The translations under genes were made by a program, and so were the position numbers. From assembly GCF_021390515.1 (NCBI RefSeq), contig NZ_JAJUXI010000002.1:372001-436000 (forward strand): a stretch of 64,000 nucleotides of DNA. Reading direction: 5' to 3'. Positions 35,873 through 46,581 of this stretch are shown one piece after another (position 1 is the first letter of the stretch; the number at the start of each line of letters is the position of its first letter). Below the pieces are notes generated by a model. That model was not told where the DNA came from. It was given only the letters and a program-made list of their open reading frames with translations, and ran no database searches. The stretch comes from Dyadobacter sp. CY326. Lineage in GTDB: Bacteria > Bacteroidota > Bacteroidia > Cytophagales > Spirosomataceae.

Positions 35873-38257
35873 ATGCTAAAAAATTACATTAAACTCGCCC
35901 TTCGCAATCTGGTTAAGGATAAATTTTACAGCCTGATCAACATTCTCGGGCTCACCATCGGTGTAACATGCGGCATGCTGTTGCTGCTTTACGTGACCGA
36001 CGAACTGAGTTATGATCATTACCACACAAAAGCTGATCGGATTTACCGCATTGTGTCGGACATTCGCGAGCCAGATAAGATTAATAAATGGGTGAGCACG
36101 CAGCCTCCGCTCGCAAAGACGCTCAAACAGGATTATCCGTTTGTGGAGAGTTACGTGCGGTTTTTTGGCAATGGAAGAGTGATGTTTCGGCAAGGGGAAA
36201 AGCGTTTTTACGAGGAAGACATTTACTCCGCCGACTCAACTGTTTTTGATATTTTCACCTATAAATTCATTGCGGGAGATCCGAAAATTGCATTGGACGA
36301 ACCCAACAGCATCGTGCTCACCGAGAAAGTTGCTACAAGATTTTTCGGTCCAAGCAGCGCATTAGGCCAGATCCTCCGCACTGACGACACGACTTCCTAC
36401 AAAGTAACCGGCGTCATCGAAGACGTTCCCAAGAACTCGCATTTTACATTCAATGCGCTGACATCGCTCGACCGAAACCAGCGCCAGGCAGACGGCTGGG
36501 GTGGTTTTTACATCAGCAGTTATCTGCTGCTCAAAGAGAATGCAGACATTAAGAAGCTGGAAGCCGGTTTTCCGCAGCTTTATGACAAATATATGGCCAG
36601 CATTTTCAAGCGCATGGGCATTCACATTAATTACAAATTGCAGCCGTTGACAAGCATTCACCTTTATTCCAAAATGGAAGGCGAATCCAACGGGGACATT
36701 GGTTATGTGTACACATTCAGCGCAGTTGCATTTTTTATGTTGCTGATTGCCAGCATTAATTACATGAACTTGTCAACCGCCCAATCTGCAAAGCGAGCCA
36801 AAGAAGTTGGTTTACGGAAAGTCATGGGATCGTTGAAAGGTGCATTAATTGCACAATTTTTGACAGAATCTGTGCTGATTACATTGATTTCCTTGGCGAG
36901 CAGTTTGTTCTTGGTTGCGGCGCTTTTATCATTTTTTAACACCGTTTCGGGCAAAGAAATCGGTTACATGCAGTTGCTTAGTCCGCAGTTTCTCCTCATC
37001 GGACTTTCGATTGTGGTGTTTACGGGCCTTGTGAGCGGCAGTTATCCGGCTTTCTATTTGTCTGCCTTTGAGCCGGCAGAAGTTTTAAAAGGCTCATTCA
37101 AAGCAAAGGGAAACAGTTTTTTCAGAAAAGCATTGGTCGTTGCACAATTCTCAATTTCGCTGGTCATGCTCATTTGCACGTGGATCGTTTACCAGCAGCT
37201 CAACTACATGCGTGACAAGGACATGGGATACGACCGCGATCAGGTTTTGACCATTGCCTATCAGGGCGATCAGCCCAAGGACAAATACAATGCGCTGCGT
37301 AAAATGCTGATTGATAATCCAAACATTCAAAGCGTTGCGTCCGCATCCTCGCCCGTCAGCAACATTGGCGGCCGCGTCATTTTCACGGTTGAATCCAGCA
37401 CGGGAATGAAAGAAATGGCTTTTCGCCCGACTGCGGTGGACCATGATTATGTCAAAACAATGGGCATGAAGCTCATGCAGGGCCGTGACTTTTCTCTGGA
37501 CTTTCCGGCCGACACGTCAAATGGTGTTTTAATCAATGAAGCCGTTGCCAAGCGCATGAACTGGAAGGAACCGATCGGTAAGAAAATCATGCTGGGGACT
37601 GTTCCTCAAAACGGAGAAAGTCCACCGCCAACTGCTCAGGTTGTGGGCGTTATCAGGGATTTTCACCAGCAATCGCTTTACAATCCAATCGAGCCGTTGA
37701 TAATGATGTATCGCCAGAGCAATCCGGTCTTGCATGTTAAGATCAAAACAAAAAACACGGCTCAAACCCTTGCATTCATTGGCCAGAAATGGTCGGAAAT
37801 CTATCCCGACCGCCTTTTTGAATATCGCTTCCTCGATCAGGATTTTGAATCAGCTTATCACGCTGATGAGCTGCGTGGACAAATTTTTACGGCTTTTTCT
37901 ACATTGACCATTCTCATTGCATGCCTTGGCTTATTCGGGCTCGCAACTTTCACAACCGAGCAGCGTGTGAAAGAAATCGGCGTGCGAAAAGTGCTCGGCG
38001 GTTCCGTTTCGAGCGTTGTGTTACTGCTTTCCAAAGATTTCACCCGCCTCGTCCTTTTCTCCTTTCCCATCGCAATCCCCATTGCCTGGTATTCCATGCA
38101 TCGCTGGCTCGAAAGCTTCCCTTACAAAACAGGCATCCAACCGTGGGTCTTCATCGCTTCCTGCACATTAACCCTTGTAATTTGCTGGTTAACTGTCATT
38201 TATCAATCTCTTAAAGCGGCATTGGCCAACCCGGTAACATCATTAAGATCAGAATAG
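35873..38257 (+). CDS. MacB/FtsX-type ABC transporter permease
   Basis: 794 residues. Two tandem FtsX units are seen: an N-terminal helix (~20-42), a MacB-type periplasmic core, three helices near 280-405 with AKRAKEVGLRKVMGSLKGALI, then a second anchor (~430), a second core, and three helices near 675-780 with QRVKEIGVRKVLGGSV. The two 'EVGLRKVMG / EIGVRKVLG' loops are the coupling-helix region that contacts an ATPase. No ATPase gene adjoins, which is usual for this large Bacteroidota family. Probable role: mechanotransmission or efflux of peptides, lipids or antimicrobials across the envelope. The single gene has its own sigma-54 type promoter. Confidence 0.92.
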   Translation: MLKNYIKLALRNLVKDKFYSLINILGLTIGVTCGMLLLLYVTDELSYDHYHTKADRIYRIVSDIREPDKINKWVSTQPPLAKTLKQDYPFVESYVRFFGNGRVMFRQGEKRFYEEDIYSADSTVFDIFTYKFIAGDPKIALDEPNSIVLTEKVATRFFGPSSALGQILRTDDTTSYKVTGVIEDVPKNSHFTFNALTSLDRNQRQADGWGGFYISSYLLLKENADIKKLEAGFPQLYDKYMASIFKRMGIHINYKLQPLTSIHLYSKMEGESNGDIGYVYTFSAVAFFMLLIASINYMNLSTAQSAKRAKEVGLRKVMGSLKGALIAQFLTESVLITLISLASSLFLVAALLSFFNTVSGKEIGYMQLLSPQFLLIGLSIVVFTGLVSGSYPAFYLSAFEPAEVLKGSFKAKGNSFFRKALVVAQFSISLVMLICTWIVYQQLNYMRDKDMGYDRDQVLTIAYQGDQPKDKYNALRKMLIDNPNIQSVASASSPVSNIGGRVIFTVESSTGMKEMAFRPTAVDHDYVKTMGMKLMQGRDFSLDFPADTSNGVLINEAVAKRMNWKEPIGKKIMLGTVPQNGESPPPTAQVVGVIRDFHQQSLYNPIEPLIMMYRQSNPVLHVKIKTKNTAQTLAFIGQKWSEIYPDRLFEYRFLDQDFESAYHADELRGQIFTAFSTLTILIACLGLFGLATFTTEQRVKEIGVRKVLGGSVSSVVLLLSKDFTRLVLFSFPIAIPIAWYSMHRWLESFPYKTGIQPWVFIASCTLTLVICWLTVIYQSLKAALANPVTSLRSE

Positions 38258-38419
38258 CGTTGTTTGGGACAATCGAGCTAAGATTGATAATGGCAGTTTT
38301 GTATTATAAAGTTGCCCATGTCGATTCAAACTATTCCAATGCATTAAGGCTGCATTGTCCAAATTGGTAGCGTGCTATAAAGCGAATCGTGTTCAATTCG
38401 TTGGTGAATAGATTTTGAC

Positions 38420-38463
38420 TATTGAAATATAGAATTAATCGATTGTGATTATACGTTTCAATA
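38420..38463 (+). promoter_or_regulatory. Inverted repeat upstream of katG
   Basis: TATTGAAA (38420-38427) and TTTCAATA (38456-38463) form a perfect 8-bp inverted repeat 28 bp apart, ending 70 bp before the katG ATG. It could be a binding site for a peroxide-responsive regulator. An imperfect -7 element (TACGTTTC, 38452-38459) overlaps the second arm. Confidence 0.35.
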
Positions 38464-38488
38464 ATATAACTTCGCCAGTCTGCAATGA

Positions 38489-40810
<2,322 letters not shown>

Positions 40811-40829
40811 TTGCACATTTTAATTAAAA

Positions 40830-40863
40830 AGGGCCGTCTCAGAGATCTGGGGCGGCCCTTTTG
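40830..40863 (+). terminator. Terminator of katG
   Basis: Stem AGGGCCG (40830-40836) with CGGCCCT (40853-40859), with A-rich and T-rich flanks and a possible inner hairpin in the loop. It is followed by TTTTG. Confidence 0.75.
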
Positions 40864-40922
40864 TTATGTAAGCTTTCTTCAAAATCATTATGGAGCAGGA
40901 TTGAAGAATGTCCCCGGACGAC

Positions 40923-41387
40923 TCACACAAAACGATTTCCCGACAATATCCGCTCGTCAAGGCTCGGCAGATCATAAAGCGACTGCCACAGCGCATTAAA
41001 TCCGGTGATGTTGAGCAAAGGATCAGGATTAATAATGCTTTCCTCGCCTATTTCGTCCATAGGAAGCTGCATTAACCGGTAAAATCCATTGGGGTTAAAA
41101 ACGGCGATGATCATGTCCGTCCCGGGCAGCACTTCGTAATTCAGCATCTTCCTGATCGGGCCTATTGCAGACACGCGACCAATTTGCAAGCCGTTGAAAC
41201 CCAGATCTGCAAACGAAACACGAATAGGAGCCCCAAAATTGAAGATCAGCATCATTTCGAGGTTCGGAGACAGATGCTGGATCTTCGCCTCAAAATCTGC
41301 CGGGGCTTTGACGCAGTAAAAATACTTGATCGCATCATAAGCCTTGTCCGTGACATTAATGTGGGTTTCCAACGGTCTGGGCTGCAT
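40923..41387 (-). CDS. AraC-type sensing domain (DUF6597-like) lacking its HTH
   Basis: 154 residues from ATG 41387 (a TTG lies at 41411). The sequence YFYCVKAPADFEAKIQHLSPNLEMMLIFNFG and the later GPIRKMLNYEVLPGTDMIIAVF match the N-terminal cupin-like part of Bacteroidota AraC regulators of the DUF6597 type. In those proteins a ~100-residue helix-turn-helix domain follows, but here the frame ends just after SLDERILSGNRFV. The ~60 bp before the katG terminator hold no HTH remnant in any frame. It is either a truncated regulator or a free-standing sensing domain. Confidence 0.65.
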   Translation of the reverse strand: MQPRPLETHINVTDKAYDAIKYFYCVKAPADFEAKIQHLSPNLEMMLIFNFGAPIRVSFADLGFNGLQIGRVSAIGPIRKMLNYEVLPGTDMIIAVFNPNGFYRLMQLPMDEIGEESIINPDPLLNITGFNALWQSLYDLPSLDERILSGNRFV

Positions 41388-41453
41388 TGTTTTAGTTGCT
41401 GTTTCCAGCAAGCACCGGGCCGTTAGCCTAAGTTTATAGGCTCGTCCGCTCTC

Positions 41454-42848
41454 TTACTGCTTATTTTTAGCGGCTGTAACATAGAGACTAAGCTTCACGC
41501 CGGAATCATTGCTCTGCTGATCTCCGATAACCAAGCGCGTTGCACTGAAAGTAAATTCCGTCGATGCCGCGGGTAGAGATGTGCTTTCTTTATTAAACGG
41601 CGAAGTTCTTAAAAGTATCGCGGGAGAGTTGTCGGAGTTGAGGTTTAACACTGTTGTGACATAGCCGGTTACATCAAGCAAATAATAAGCAGTATTGTTT
41701 ACCAAATCGATGATATACTCGGCTTGTGTTAAGTTACCATCCAAGTCAGTTACTTGAAGCGGAAAGCCGTTGGCGTTCGAGAAAAACTCATTGTTATTGT
41801 CCACCAGATACGGATACAAAACGGGTGGTGCCGGATTGAACTTGGTGACAGAGTATTTCAATGGCGTGATTCGCAAATATGCTCTGTTAACGACAGTGTA
41901 TGGGTTAGCTTTCAGATCTCGCAGCGTAGGAAATTCAATTCTGGTCATTACGCCCAAGCCAGCCTGTATAAACGACAAATTTTGTGTCTGAGCTGATGGA
42001 AGCGATACTCTGCTCGTGGTCGGCAGTTTAGCCAGTTGCGTGCCTTTATAATCAGCCAGAATTCTATTATAGGCTATATTGGTTTGGATCACCGTTGAGT
42101 CCTTCTTAACTCCATCGTTTTCAGTCGTGTGATAATGCAGCTGAACTGATGTGTTGGCATCGGACAATTTAAATCCTACCACCGGCCCATTGTCGTTTGC
42201 GCCAGGAATCAGTGCGAAACCTTTCACCAAATCAATCCATTCTGTGTTGCTGGAAAGCAAATTGGTTTTTCCTTTATCAAATATCTGCTTGCCAAGATTG
42301 TCCGAAAGCTTAATTTTCAATGTGCCGCTTTCACGCGGTGTAGGCACAAACTTCACTCTCCCGAGCGGAGTGGCTGCATATGGAACGGCATAAGTGTTGT
42401 AATATGAACTCTTATCTAACAAATCTGCGAGCGATTGGTGAACAGCAATATTCATTGCCACAGTTGTGTCACCGTGCGTATAGCCATCGTAACGCAAGGA
42501 AAGTGTCAGCGAGTCGTAAACCGCCAGTTCCGGGATCACGATTGCGCTGCTGATCGTAGGCTCAAAGTAAGCCGCTGACTGGAATTTACCAAAAATCGGA
42601 TCAATGTATCTTCCTACCAATAGTCGCGCAGCCCCACCGGTCATGACTGAATCCGTTGCCACAGTGGAAAGTGCAACGGAAGCTGTATCCGTAAACTGCA
42701 CCGAAAAGTCGTCTACATTAGGCTGAACAATCGCTTCAATTTGATCTCCGGAAGGATCGCAACCCGCCAGGGAAGCAGTAATGCCAAATATTATAAGTAA
42801 TCTAAAAACCGTTGCAGATTTTTTAAGAAAATACCAGTTGAATTTCAT
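41454..42848 (-). CDS. DUF4270-family lipoprotein
   Basis: 464 residues. Lipobox ITASLAGCDPSGDQI (Cys about 30) follows an export signal. The DUF4270 hallmarks are present: VGRYIDPIFGKFQSAAYFEP near residue 78, the YDSLTLSLRYDGYTHGDT segment, and a long beta-rich body ending with ATRLVIGDQQSNDSGVKLSLYVTAA. In Bacteroidota this family is encoded beside Kelch and DUF4907 genes, as here on the opposite strand across a 500-bp control region. It is presumed to sit on the outer membrane; biochemical role unknown. It has an excellent promoter at 42923-42954. Confidence 0.85.
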   Translation of the reverse strand: MKFNWYFLKKSATVFRLLIIFGITASLAGCDPSGDQIEAIVQPNVDDFSVQFTDTASVALSTVATDSVMTGGAARLLVGRYIDPIFGKFQSAAYFEPTISSAIVIPELAVYDSLTLSLRYDGYTHGDTTVAMNIAVHQSLADLLDKSSYYNTYAVPYAATPLGRVKFVPTPRESGTLKIKLSDNLGKQIFDKGKTNLLSSNTEWIDLVKGFALIPGANDNGPVVGFKLSDANTSVQLHYHTTENDGVKKDSTVIQTNIAYNRILADYKGTQLAKLPTTSRVSLPSAQTQNLSFIQAGLGVMTRIEFPTLRDLKANPYTVVNRAYLRITPLKYSVTKFNPAPPVLYPYLVDNNNEFFSNANGFPLQVTDLDGNLTQAEYIIDLVNNTAYYLLDVTGYVTTVLNLNSDNSPAILLRTSPFNKESTSLPAASTEFTFSATRLVIGDQQSNDSGVKLSLYVTAAKNKQ

Positions 42849-42922
42849 TTAATGCAAGAACAGTAAAAAGTGCAAAATTATCACATGTAATCTTAAATAC
42901 AACACGATTCGCGCAAATGGGC

Positions 42923-42954
42923 CAAATTTAACAGCCATCTATATTTGCAACAAA
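42923..42954 (-). promoter_or_regulatory. Promoter of the DUF4270 gene
   Basis: On the minus strand TTTG (42951-42954), then 20 bp, then TAAATTTG (42923-42930), an exact match to the Bacteroidota primary-sigma consensus. Transcription would begin near 42916, giving a leader of about 68 nt before the ATG at 42848. Confidence 0.75.
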
Positions 42955-43195
42955 ACGGTTGAGTAAGACGTAAGGGTTGGAAATGGCTTGCAACAACGCG
43001 GCGCAGCAACCAGCCGACCTGTGATCTTACTTACGCCAGCCATTGAGAAAAAGTGGCAAACACATTAAACTAACGTAAAAAGGGAGGCATGTATTTCAAC
43101 AAAGATCGGCCCGGGCCGCAACAACAATACGGACATGGCCAGCGTTGAAAAGCAGAAGCGAAGGCCAAAGATTTAGACAAAAATTAACATATAAT

Positions 43196-43226
43196 TTTAC
43201 TTAGCAGTATCAAGATGTTATGTTTG
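43196..43226 (+). promoter_or_regulatory. Candidate promoter of the Kelch-DUF4907 operon
   Basis: TATGTTTG (43219-43226) matches TAnnTTTG. TTTA at 43196-43199, 19 bp upstream, is one base off the -33 TTTG. Predicted leader about 115 nt. Confidence 0.45.
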
Positions 43227-43348
43227 CAAAAATTTTCAAATTGCGCTATCTGGTTTCAATGCTCTGATTGCGGTTAAAATGGGAATGTAAGATCAGAAAT
43301 TATTTACCAATTTTCTTTTGTATCAATTAGTCAAACCATATTTTTTAC

Positions 43349-44380
43349 ATGTTTAATACCTTAAAAAAGACTACGTTAGCCCTTTTAGTTGCTTCAGTCT
43401 CGCTTACTCAGTTTAGTTGCAAAGACGATGATCCCGAAGCAGACAAATTAGGAAACTGGTACAGAACAGGCATTCCAAATTTCGGAGGTTCGGCCAGGTC
43501 CCGCGCAGTAAGTTTTGTAATTGGAAATAAAGGATATATCGGAACAGGTCTTACCAGCGAAACTGTTCAAAGAGTGAAGGATTTCTGGTCATACGACGCG
43601 ACTACGAAGATCTGGTCACAAGTTGCCCCCTTTGAAGGAAGCGGAAGAAATGACGCTACCGCATTCGTGGTTGGCGGAAAAGCATACGTAGGAACTGGCT
43701 TTGATGGTGTGACTACAGTAGACGGCGGATATAAAAAGGATTTTTATCAATACGATCCTGCAACCAATAAGTGGACTAAAAAGGCTGATTTCGCAGGCGG
43801 CACCCGTCAATATGCAACATCTTTTGTAGCGGACAACAGAGCATATGTTGGTCTTGGATACAACGGAAGCGGTTTTTATCAGGATTTTTACGAATACAAT
43901 CCAACAACGGATAAATGGACTGAAATTGCGACGTTCACAGGCGGAAAACGCAGAGGTGCACTGTCATTTACAGTGGGTGGAAAAGCATATGTTGGATTCG
44001 GTCAGACGAACGCTGGAACTGCATCGGAACCGAAAGATCTTTACAGCTTTGACCCAGCTGGAAACGGCGGAAGTGGCGCATGGACAAGAATGGAAAGTAA
44101 TACAGACGACAATTTTTCAGGAAGATCCTTCGCGACTGCCCTAGTAATTAACGAAAAGGCCTATGTGGTTGGCGGTCTTGGCAAATCGGATACATGGGAA
44201 TACACACCATCAAGCAACACCTGGACAGCAGTTGCTAACTTCCCAAGTTCTAGAACTTATGCTGCTGGGTTTTCAATTGGCAATGTAGGCTATTATGGAA
44301 CTGGAAGCTCAGGCACAAACTTGGATGACTTCTGGGCATTTGATCCTACTGTTGCGGAGAATGATGATGACAATCTGTAA
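43349..44380 (+). CDS. Kelch-repeat lipoprotein
   Basis: 343 residues. Lipobox SLTQFSCKDDDPEADKLG (Cys about 24). Six Kelch-type blades follow, each with a G-K-x-Y-I/V-G-x-G motif and a ~W-x-x-x-A-x-F strand (NKGYIGTGL, GKAYVGTGFDG, NRAYVGLGYNG, GKAYVGFGQTN, EKAYVVGGLG, NVGYYGTGSSG), forming a beta-propeller. No catalytic residues of galactose oxidase are evident, so binding is more likely than catalysis. Its TAA stop overlaps the ATG of the DUF4907 gene (TAATG), implying coupled translation. Confidence 0.88.
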   Translation: MFNTLKKTTLALLVASVSLTQFSCKDDDPEADKLGNWYRTGIPNFGGSARSRAVSFVIGNKGYIGTGLTSETVQRVKDFWSYDATTKIWSQVAPFEGSGRNDATAFVVGGKAYVGTGFDGVTTVDGGYKKDFYQYDPATNKWTKKADFAGGTRQYATSFVADNRAYVGLGYNGSGFYQDFYEYNPTTDKWTEIATFTGGKRRGALSFTVGGKAYVGFGQTNAGTASEPKDLYSFDPAGNGGSGAWTRMESNTDDNFSGRSFATALVINEKAYVVGGLGKSDTWEYTPSSNTWTAVANFPSSRTYAAGFSIGNVGYYGTGSSGTNLDDFWAFDPTVAENDDDNL

Positions 44381-44727
44381 TGGTGAGTCGTAACAAAAAG
44401 ATTATTACCACAATCGGCATACTGGCCTTTGCTTCTGCAACCTTTGTTTTTCTTTCCAAAAGAGACACGGGTGCAGGCGGCAAAGGCCTTCGCCGTTTCA
44501 AGGTTGAATCATTTGAGGCTGGTTCAGGCTGGGGATATCGAATCCTGGAAAATGGCAAGCCACTTATTGTGCAGCACAATGTTCCTGGCATTGCAGGAAA
44601 CAACGGTTTCAAAGACAAGCAGTCAGCGCTCAAAACTGCACGGCTTGTCGAGCAAAAATTAGAAAGCGGCATTTTCCCTCCCTCAGTGTCAAGCCACGAG
44701 CTGGACAGTCTGGGAATAAAATATTAG
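44380..44727 (+). CDS. DUF4907-family protein
   Basis: 115 residues. One N-terminal hydrophobic segment (IITTIGILAFASATFVFLS) is followed by a small periplasmic domain. The DUF4907 signature is seen as GSGWGYRILENGKPLIVQHNVPGIAGNNGF and then the helix DKQSALKTARLVEQKLE. Its start overlaps the Kelch stop by one base, so the two are made together. DUF4270, Kelch and DUF4907 recur side by side in Bacteroidota, which hints at a shared surface assembly of unknown purpose. Confidence 0.88.
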   Translation: MVSRNKKIITTIGILAFASATFVFLSKRDTGAGGKGLRRFKVESFEAGSGWGYRILENGKPLIVQHNVPGIAGNNGFKDKQSALKTARLVEQKLESGIFPPSVSSHELDSLGIKY

Positions 44728-44738
44728 ATTAGCTTAGC

Positions 44739-45842
44739 TTAGTCCTCTCCTTTGCGTTTCTTGCGGAACTGATAAGTGCCCATTAAAGGATAATGGTCCG
44801 AATATTTCACTTCGTTAAAGGTTTTGAAATCCTGAATTTCCAGCTTTTCCTCACTGAAAAACTGATGATCAATGCGGATAAAGTAAGGCAAGTGATTGAA
44901 TGTAAACCCGAAACCCTCACCTTTCTCCTCAAAGCCATTGGTTAAAAGTTCTCGCATTTTACTGTAAACGTATCCGTAGGGAATCTCGTTGAAATCCCCG
45001 CATACAATGACAGGATAAGGCGACGCATTGATCCAAGATGCGAGCACATTCATCTCGCGCGAGCGGCGCACGAACCCATTGCGCATGCGTTCAAAGGTGA
45101 TTTTACTTTCCCTCTTAACACCATCCATTTGTTTCTGACTTACAAGATTACCTAGCTTCAATGTCATGGAATACAAATGCACGGCTATAACCCGGACTGT
45201 ATCGCCTTTAATGTTGACATCGGCGCGGATAAGGCCATTTTGTGCTGCAAAGATCGTGTCTTGTGATGCTATGATCGGATATTTGGATAAGACCGCAACG
45301 CCCCAGGAGTTTCCGTGCTTCTCTTTTTTTGGTCGACTATAAAACTTCTGATATTTGAATCCTTGTTCACGAAAGTTGCCATTGAAATCGAATGGCTCCT
45401 CGTGTGCGCTGTAATATTCGGAGAGGCACATAATGTCGGGATCAGACTTTTTAAACCAGCTTTTCATGTCCGCAATGCGCTCACGACCATCATTTTTCCA
45501 CCACGGCTCGTCCCGCTGGAAACTGTGCACATTGTAATTGAGCACCGAAAATGAGCTGCCCGATTCTAATTCAGCAGGTTCATGACCAAATCCGTAGGTC
45601 CTAGAAACGAAAACGCCGGCAAGCGCCACCATTACAAGGGGCAGCAATGCTTTTTTCTTATCGATAATAAGCCAGATAGGAATGCTTATCAGATGAACGA
45701 TAACAACGACTGGCAGAGACATCATCATAAACCCCGCAATCCAACCTTTGAGTGGAATCCAAAGGATGAGTATGTAAATCAGCAGGGTATAAAAAGCAAA
45801 ACACTTATAGAGGAACCACAATAACTTTTTTAACCCTTTCAT
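44739..45842 (-). CDS. Membrane-anchored endonuclease/exonuclease/phosphatase-family protein
   Basis: 367 residues from ATG 45842 (an ATG nine codons upstream at 45869 is also possible). Three hydrophobic segments (~8-95) anchor the protein, and the EEP domain (~105-365) faces away from the cytoplasm or lies next to the membrane. Seen: VLNYNVHSF (Asn), DIMCLSEYY (metal-binding Glu), VIAVHLYSM, VICGDFNEIPYG (Asp/Asn) and YSDHYPLMGTYQF (catalytic His/Asp). All key residues are in place, so it should cleave phosphodiester bonds; nucleic acids or phospholipids are possible substrates. Only 11 bp separate its end from the converging DUF4907 gene. Confidence 0.85.
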   Translation of the reverse strand: MKGLKKLLWFLYKCFAFYTLLIYILILWIPLKGWIAGFMMMSLPVVVIVHLISIPIWLIIDKKKALLPLVMVALAGVFVSRTYGFGHEPAELESGSSFSVLNYNVHSFQRDEPWWKNDGRERIADMKSWFKKSDPDIMCLSEYYSAHEEPFDFNGNFREQGFKYQKFYSRPKKEKHGNSWGVAVLSKYPIIASQDTIFAAQNGLIRADVNIKGDTVRVIAVHLYSMTLKLGNLVSQKQMDGVKRESKITFERMRNGFVRRSREMNVLASWINASPYPVIVCGDFNEIPYGYVYSKMRELLTNGFEEKGEGFGFTFNHLPYFIRIDHQFFSEEKLEIQDFKTFNEVKYSDHYPLMGTYQFRKKRKGED

Positions 45843-45910
45843 ATGGCCAAATAACGCATTTTTTAACAAAAATAGAAGAAGGATATCACATTAGAAGACA
45901 TTGCCATAAC

Positions 45911-45941
45911 TTGTACAAATGATAAAATATTTTTACCTTTG
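45911..45941 (+). promoter_or_regulatory. Promoter of the rimP-nusA-infB operon
   Basis: TTG at 45911-45913, 20 bp, then TACCTTTG at 45934-45941, matching the Bacteroidota consensus. Transcription would begin near 45948, with a leader of about 65 nt that contains the hairpin at 45971-45994. Confidence 0.75.
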
Positions 45942-45970
45942 CAAATAATTCTATTTTGATCGATTGATTG

Positions 45971-45994
45971 AGGGGGTCTTAAATCCCCTTTTTT
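45971..45994 (+). promoter_or_regulatory. Terminator-like hairpin in the rimP leader
   Basis: AGGGG (45971-45975) can pair with CCCCT (45985-45989), a 9-base loop lies between, and a run of six T follows at once. It lies inside the leader between promoter and the rimP ATG (46013). The form is that of a weak intrinsic terminator, so it may attenuate the operon, perhaps in response to NusA, which the operon itself encodes. Confidence 0.5.
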
Positions 45995-46012
45995 ATTTGC
46001 AGTAAGCCGTAC

Positions 46013-46495
46013 ATGACGATAAAAGAACAATTGGAAACTTTGCTCGAACCCTTTTTACAGGATAGCAACTGTTTCCTTGTAGACATAATCATTAAGCCTT
46101 CCAAGCTAAGTCAAAAAATATCAATTCTTGTTGACAGTGACGAAGGAATTACGATCCAGCAATGTACATCTATCAGCAGGAGGTTAGCGAAGCAGCTTGA
46201 AGAGCAAGAAATTTTCGCTGATGCCTACACACTTGAAGTTTCTTCACCTGGCTTAGACCAACCTTTGCTTTTGCATAGGCAATATCTTAAAAACCTGGGC
46301 AGAAATTTAAAAGTTACTTTGAAAACGGGAGAGGTGATTTCTGGGACGCTGCTTGAAGCAAGTGAAGAAATTGTTAAGTTAAAATTGCCTGCACCTAAAA
46401 AGAAAACGAAAACACCAGTTGACGAATCGGAATTGATCCGCGACGTTTCGTTTGAAGATATATCGAAAGCTTTAATAGAAATTTCGTTTAAATAA
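46013..46495 (+). CDS. rimP: Ribosome maturation factor RimP
   Basis: 160 residues. The N-terminal alpha/beta domain (~1-75) has FLVDIIIKPSKLSQKISILVDSDEGITIQQC and the family signature LEVSSPGLDQPLLLHRQYLKNLGR at the domain junction. The C-terminal SH3-like domain (~90-160) ends DISKALIEISFK. It assists assembly of the 30S ribosomal subunit. It is the first gene of the conserved rimP-nusA-infB operon. Confidence 0.95.
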   Translation: MTIKEQLETLLEPFLQDSNCFLVDIIIKPSKLSQKISILVDSDEGITIQQCTSISRRLAKQLEEQEIFADAYTLEVSSPGLDQPLLLHRQYLKNLGRNLKVTLKTGEVISGTLLEASEEIVKLKLPAPKKKTKTPVDESELIRDVSFEDISKALIEISFK

Positions 46496-46581
46496 AGTTA
46501 CGGTCAGATTCATATTTCTGATTTGTAATCAATTATATAATATGTATAACTTAGTATCAGCAAATATCTATAACATAAGCA

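Larger units (their letters stand above)
42849..43348. other. 500-bp divergent control region (DUF4270 / Kelch)
   Basis: No supported gene. It holds the DUF4270 promoter on the minus strand (42923-42954) and a candidate Kelch promoter on the plus strand (43219-43226). Only very short frames occur (e.g. 43089-43148, 19 codons), without further support. No repeat or RNA was recognised. Confidence 0.6.

Noticed and set aside
43089..43148. 19-codon ORF preceded by GGGAGG
   Set aside because: The purine run is only 1-2 bp from the ATG, Bacteroidota rarely use strong Shine-Dalgarno sites, and the peptide has no supporting feature.
45908..45919. Recurring TTGTACAAA words (also near 11466, 15955, 24940) as a shared operator
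   Set aside because: Those at 11466 and 24940 lie inside coding sequence and follow from codon use (e.g. Leu-Tyr-Lys); the one at 45911 is mainly the -33 element. Only the full 16-bp palindrome at 15951 was kept.
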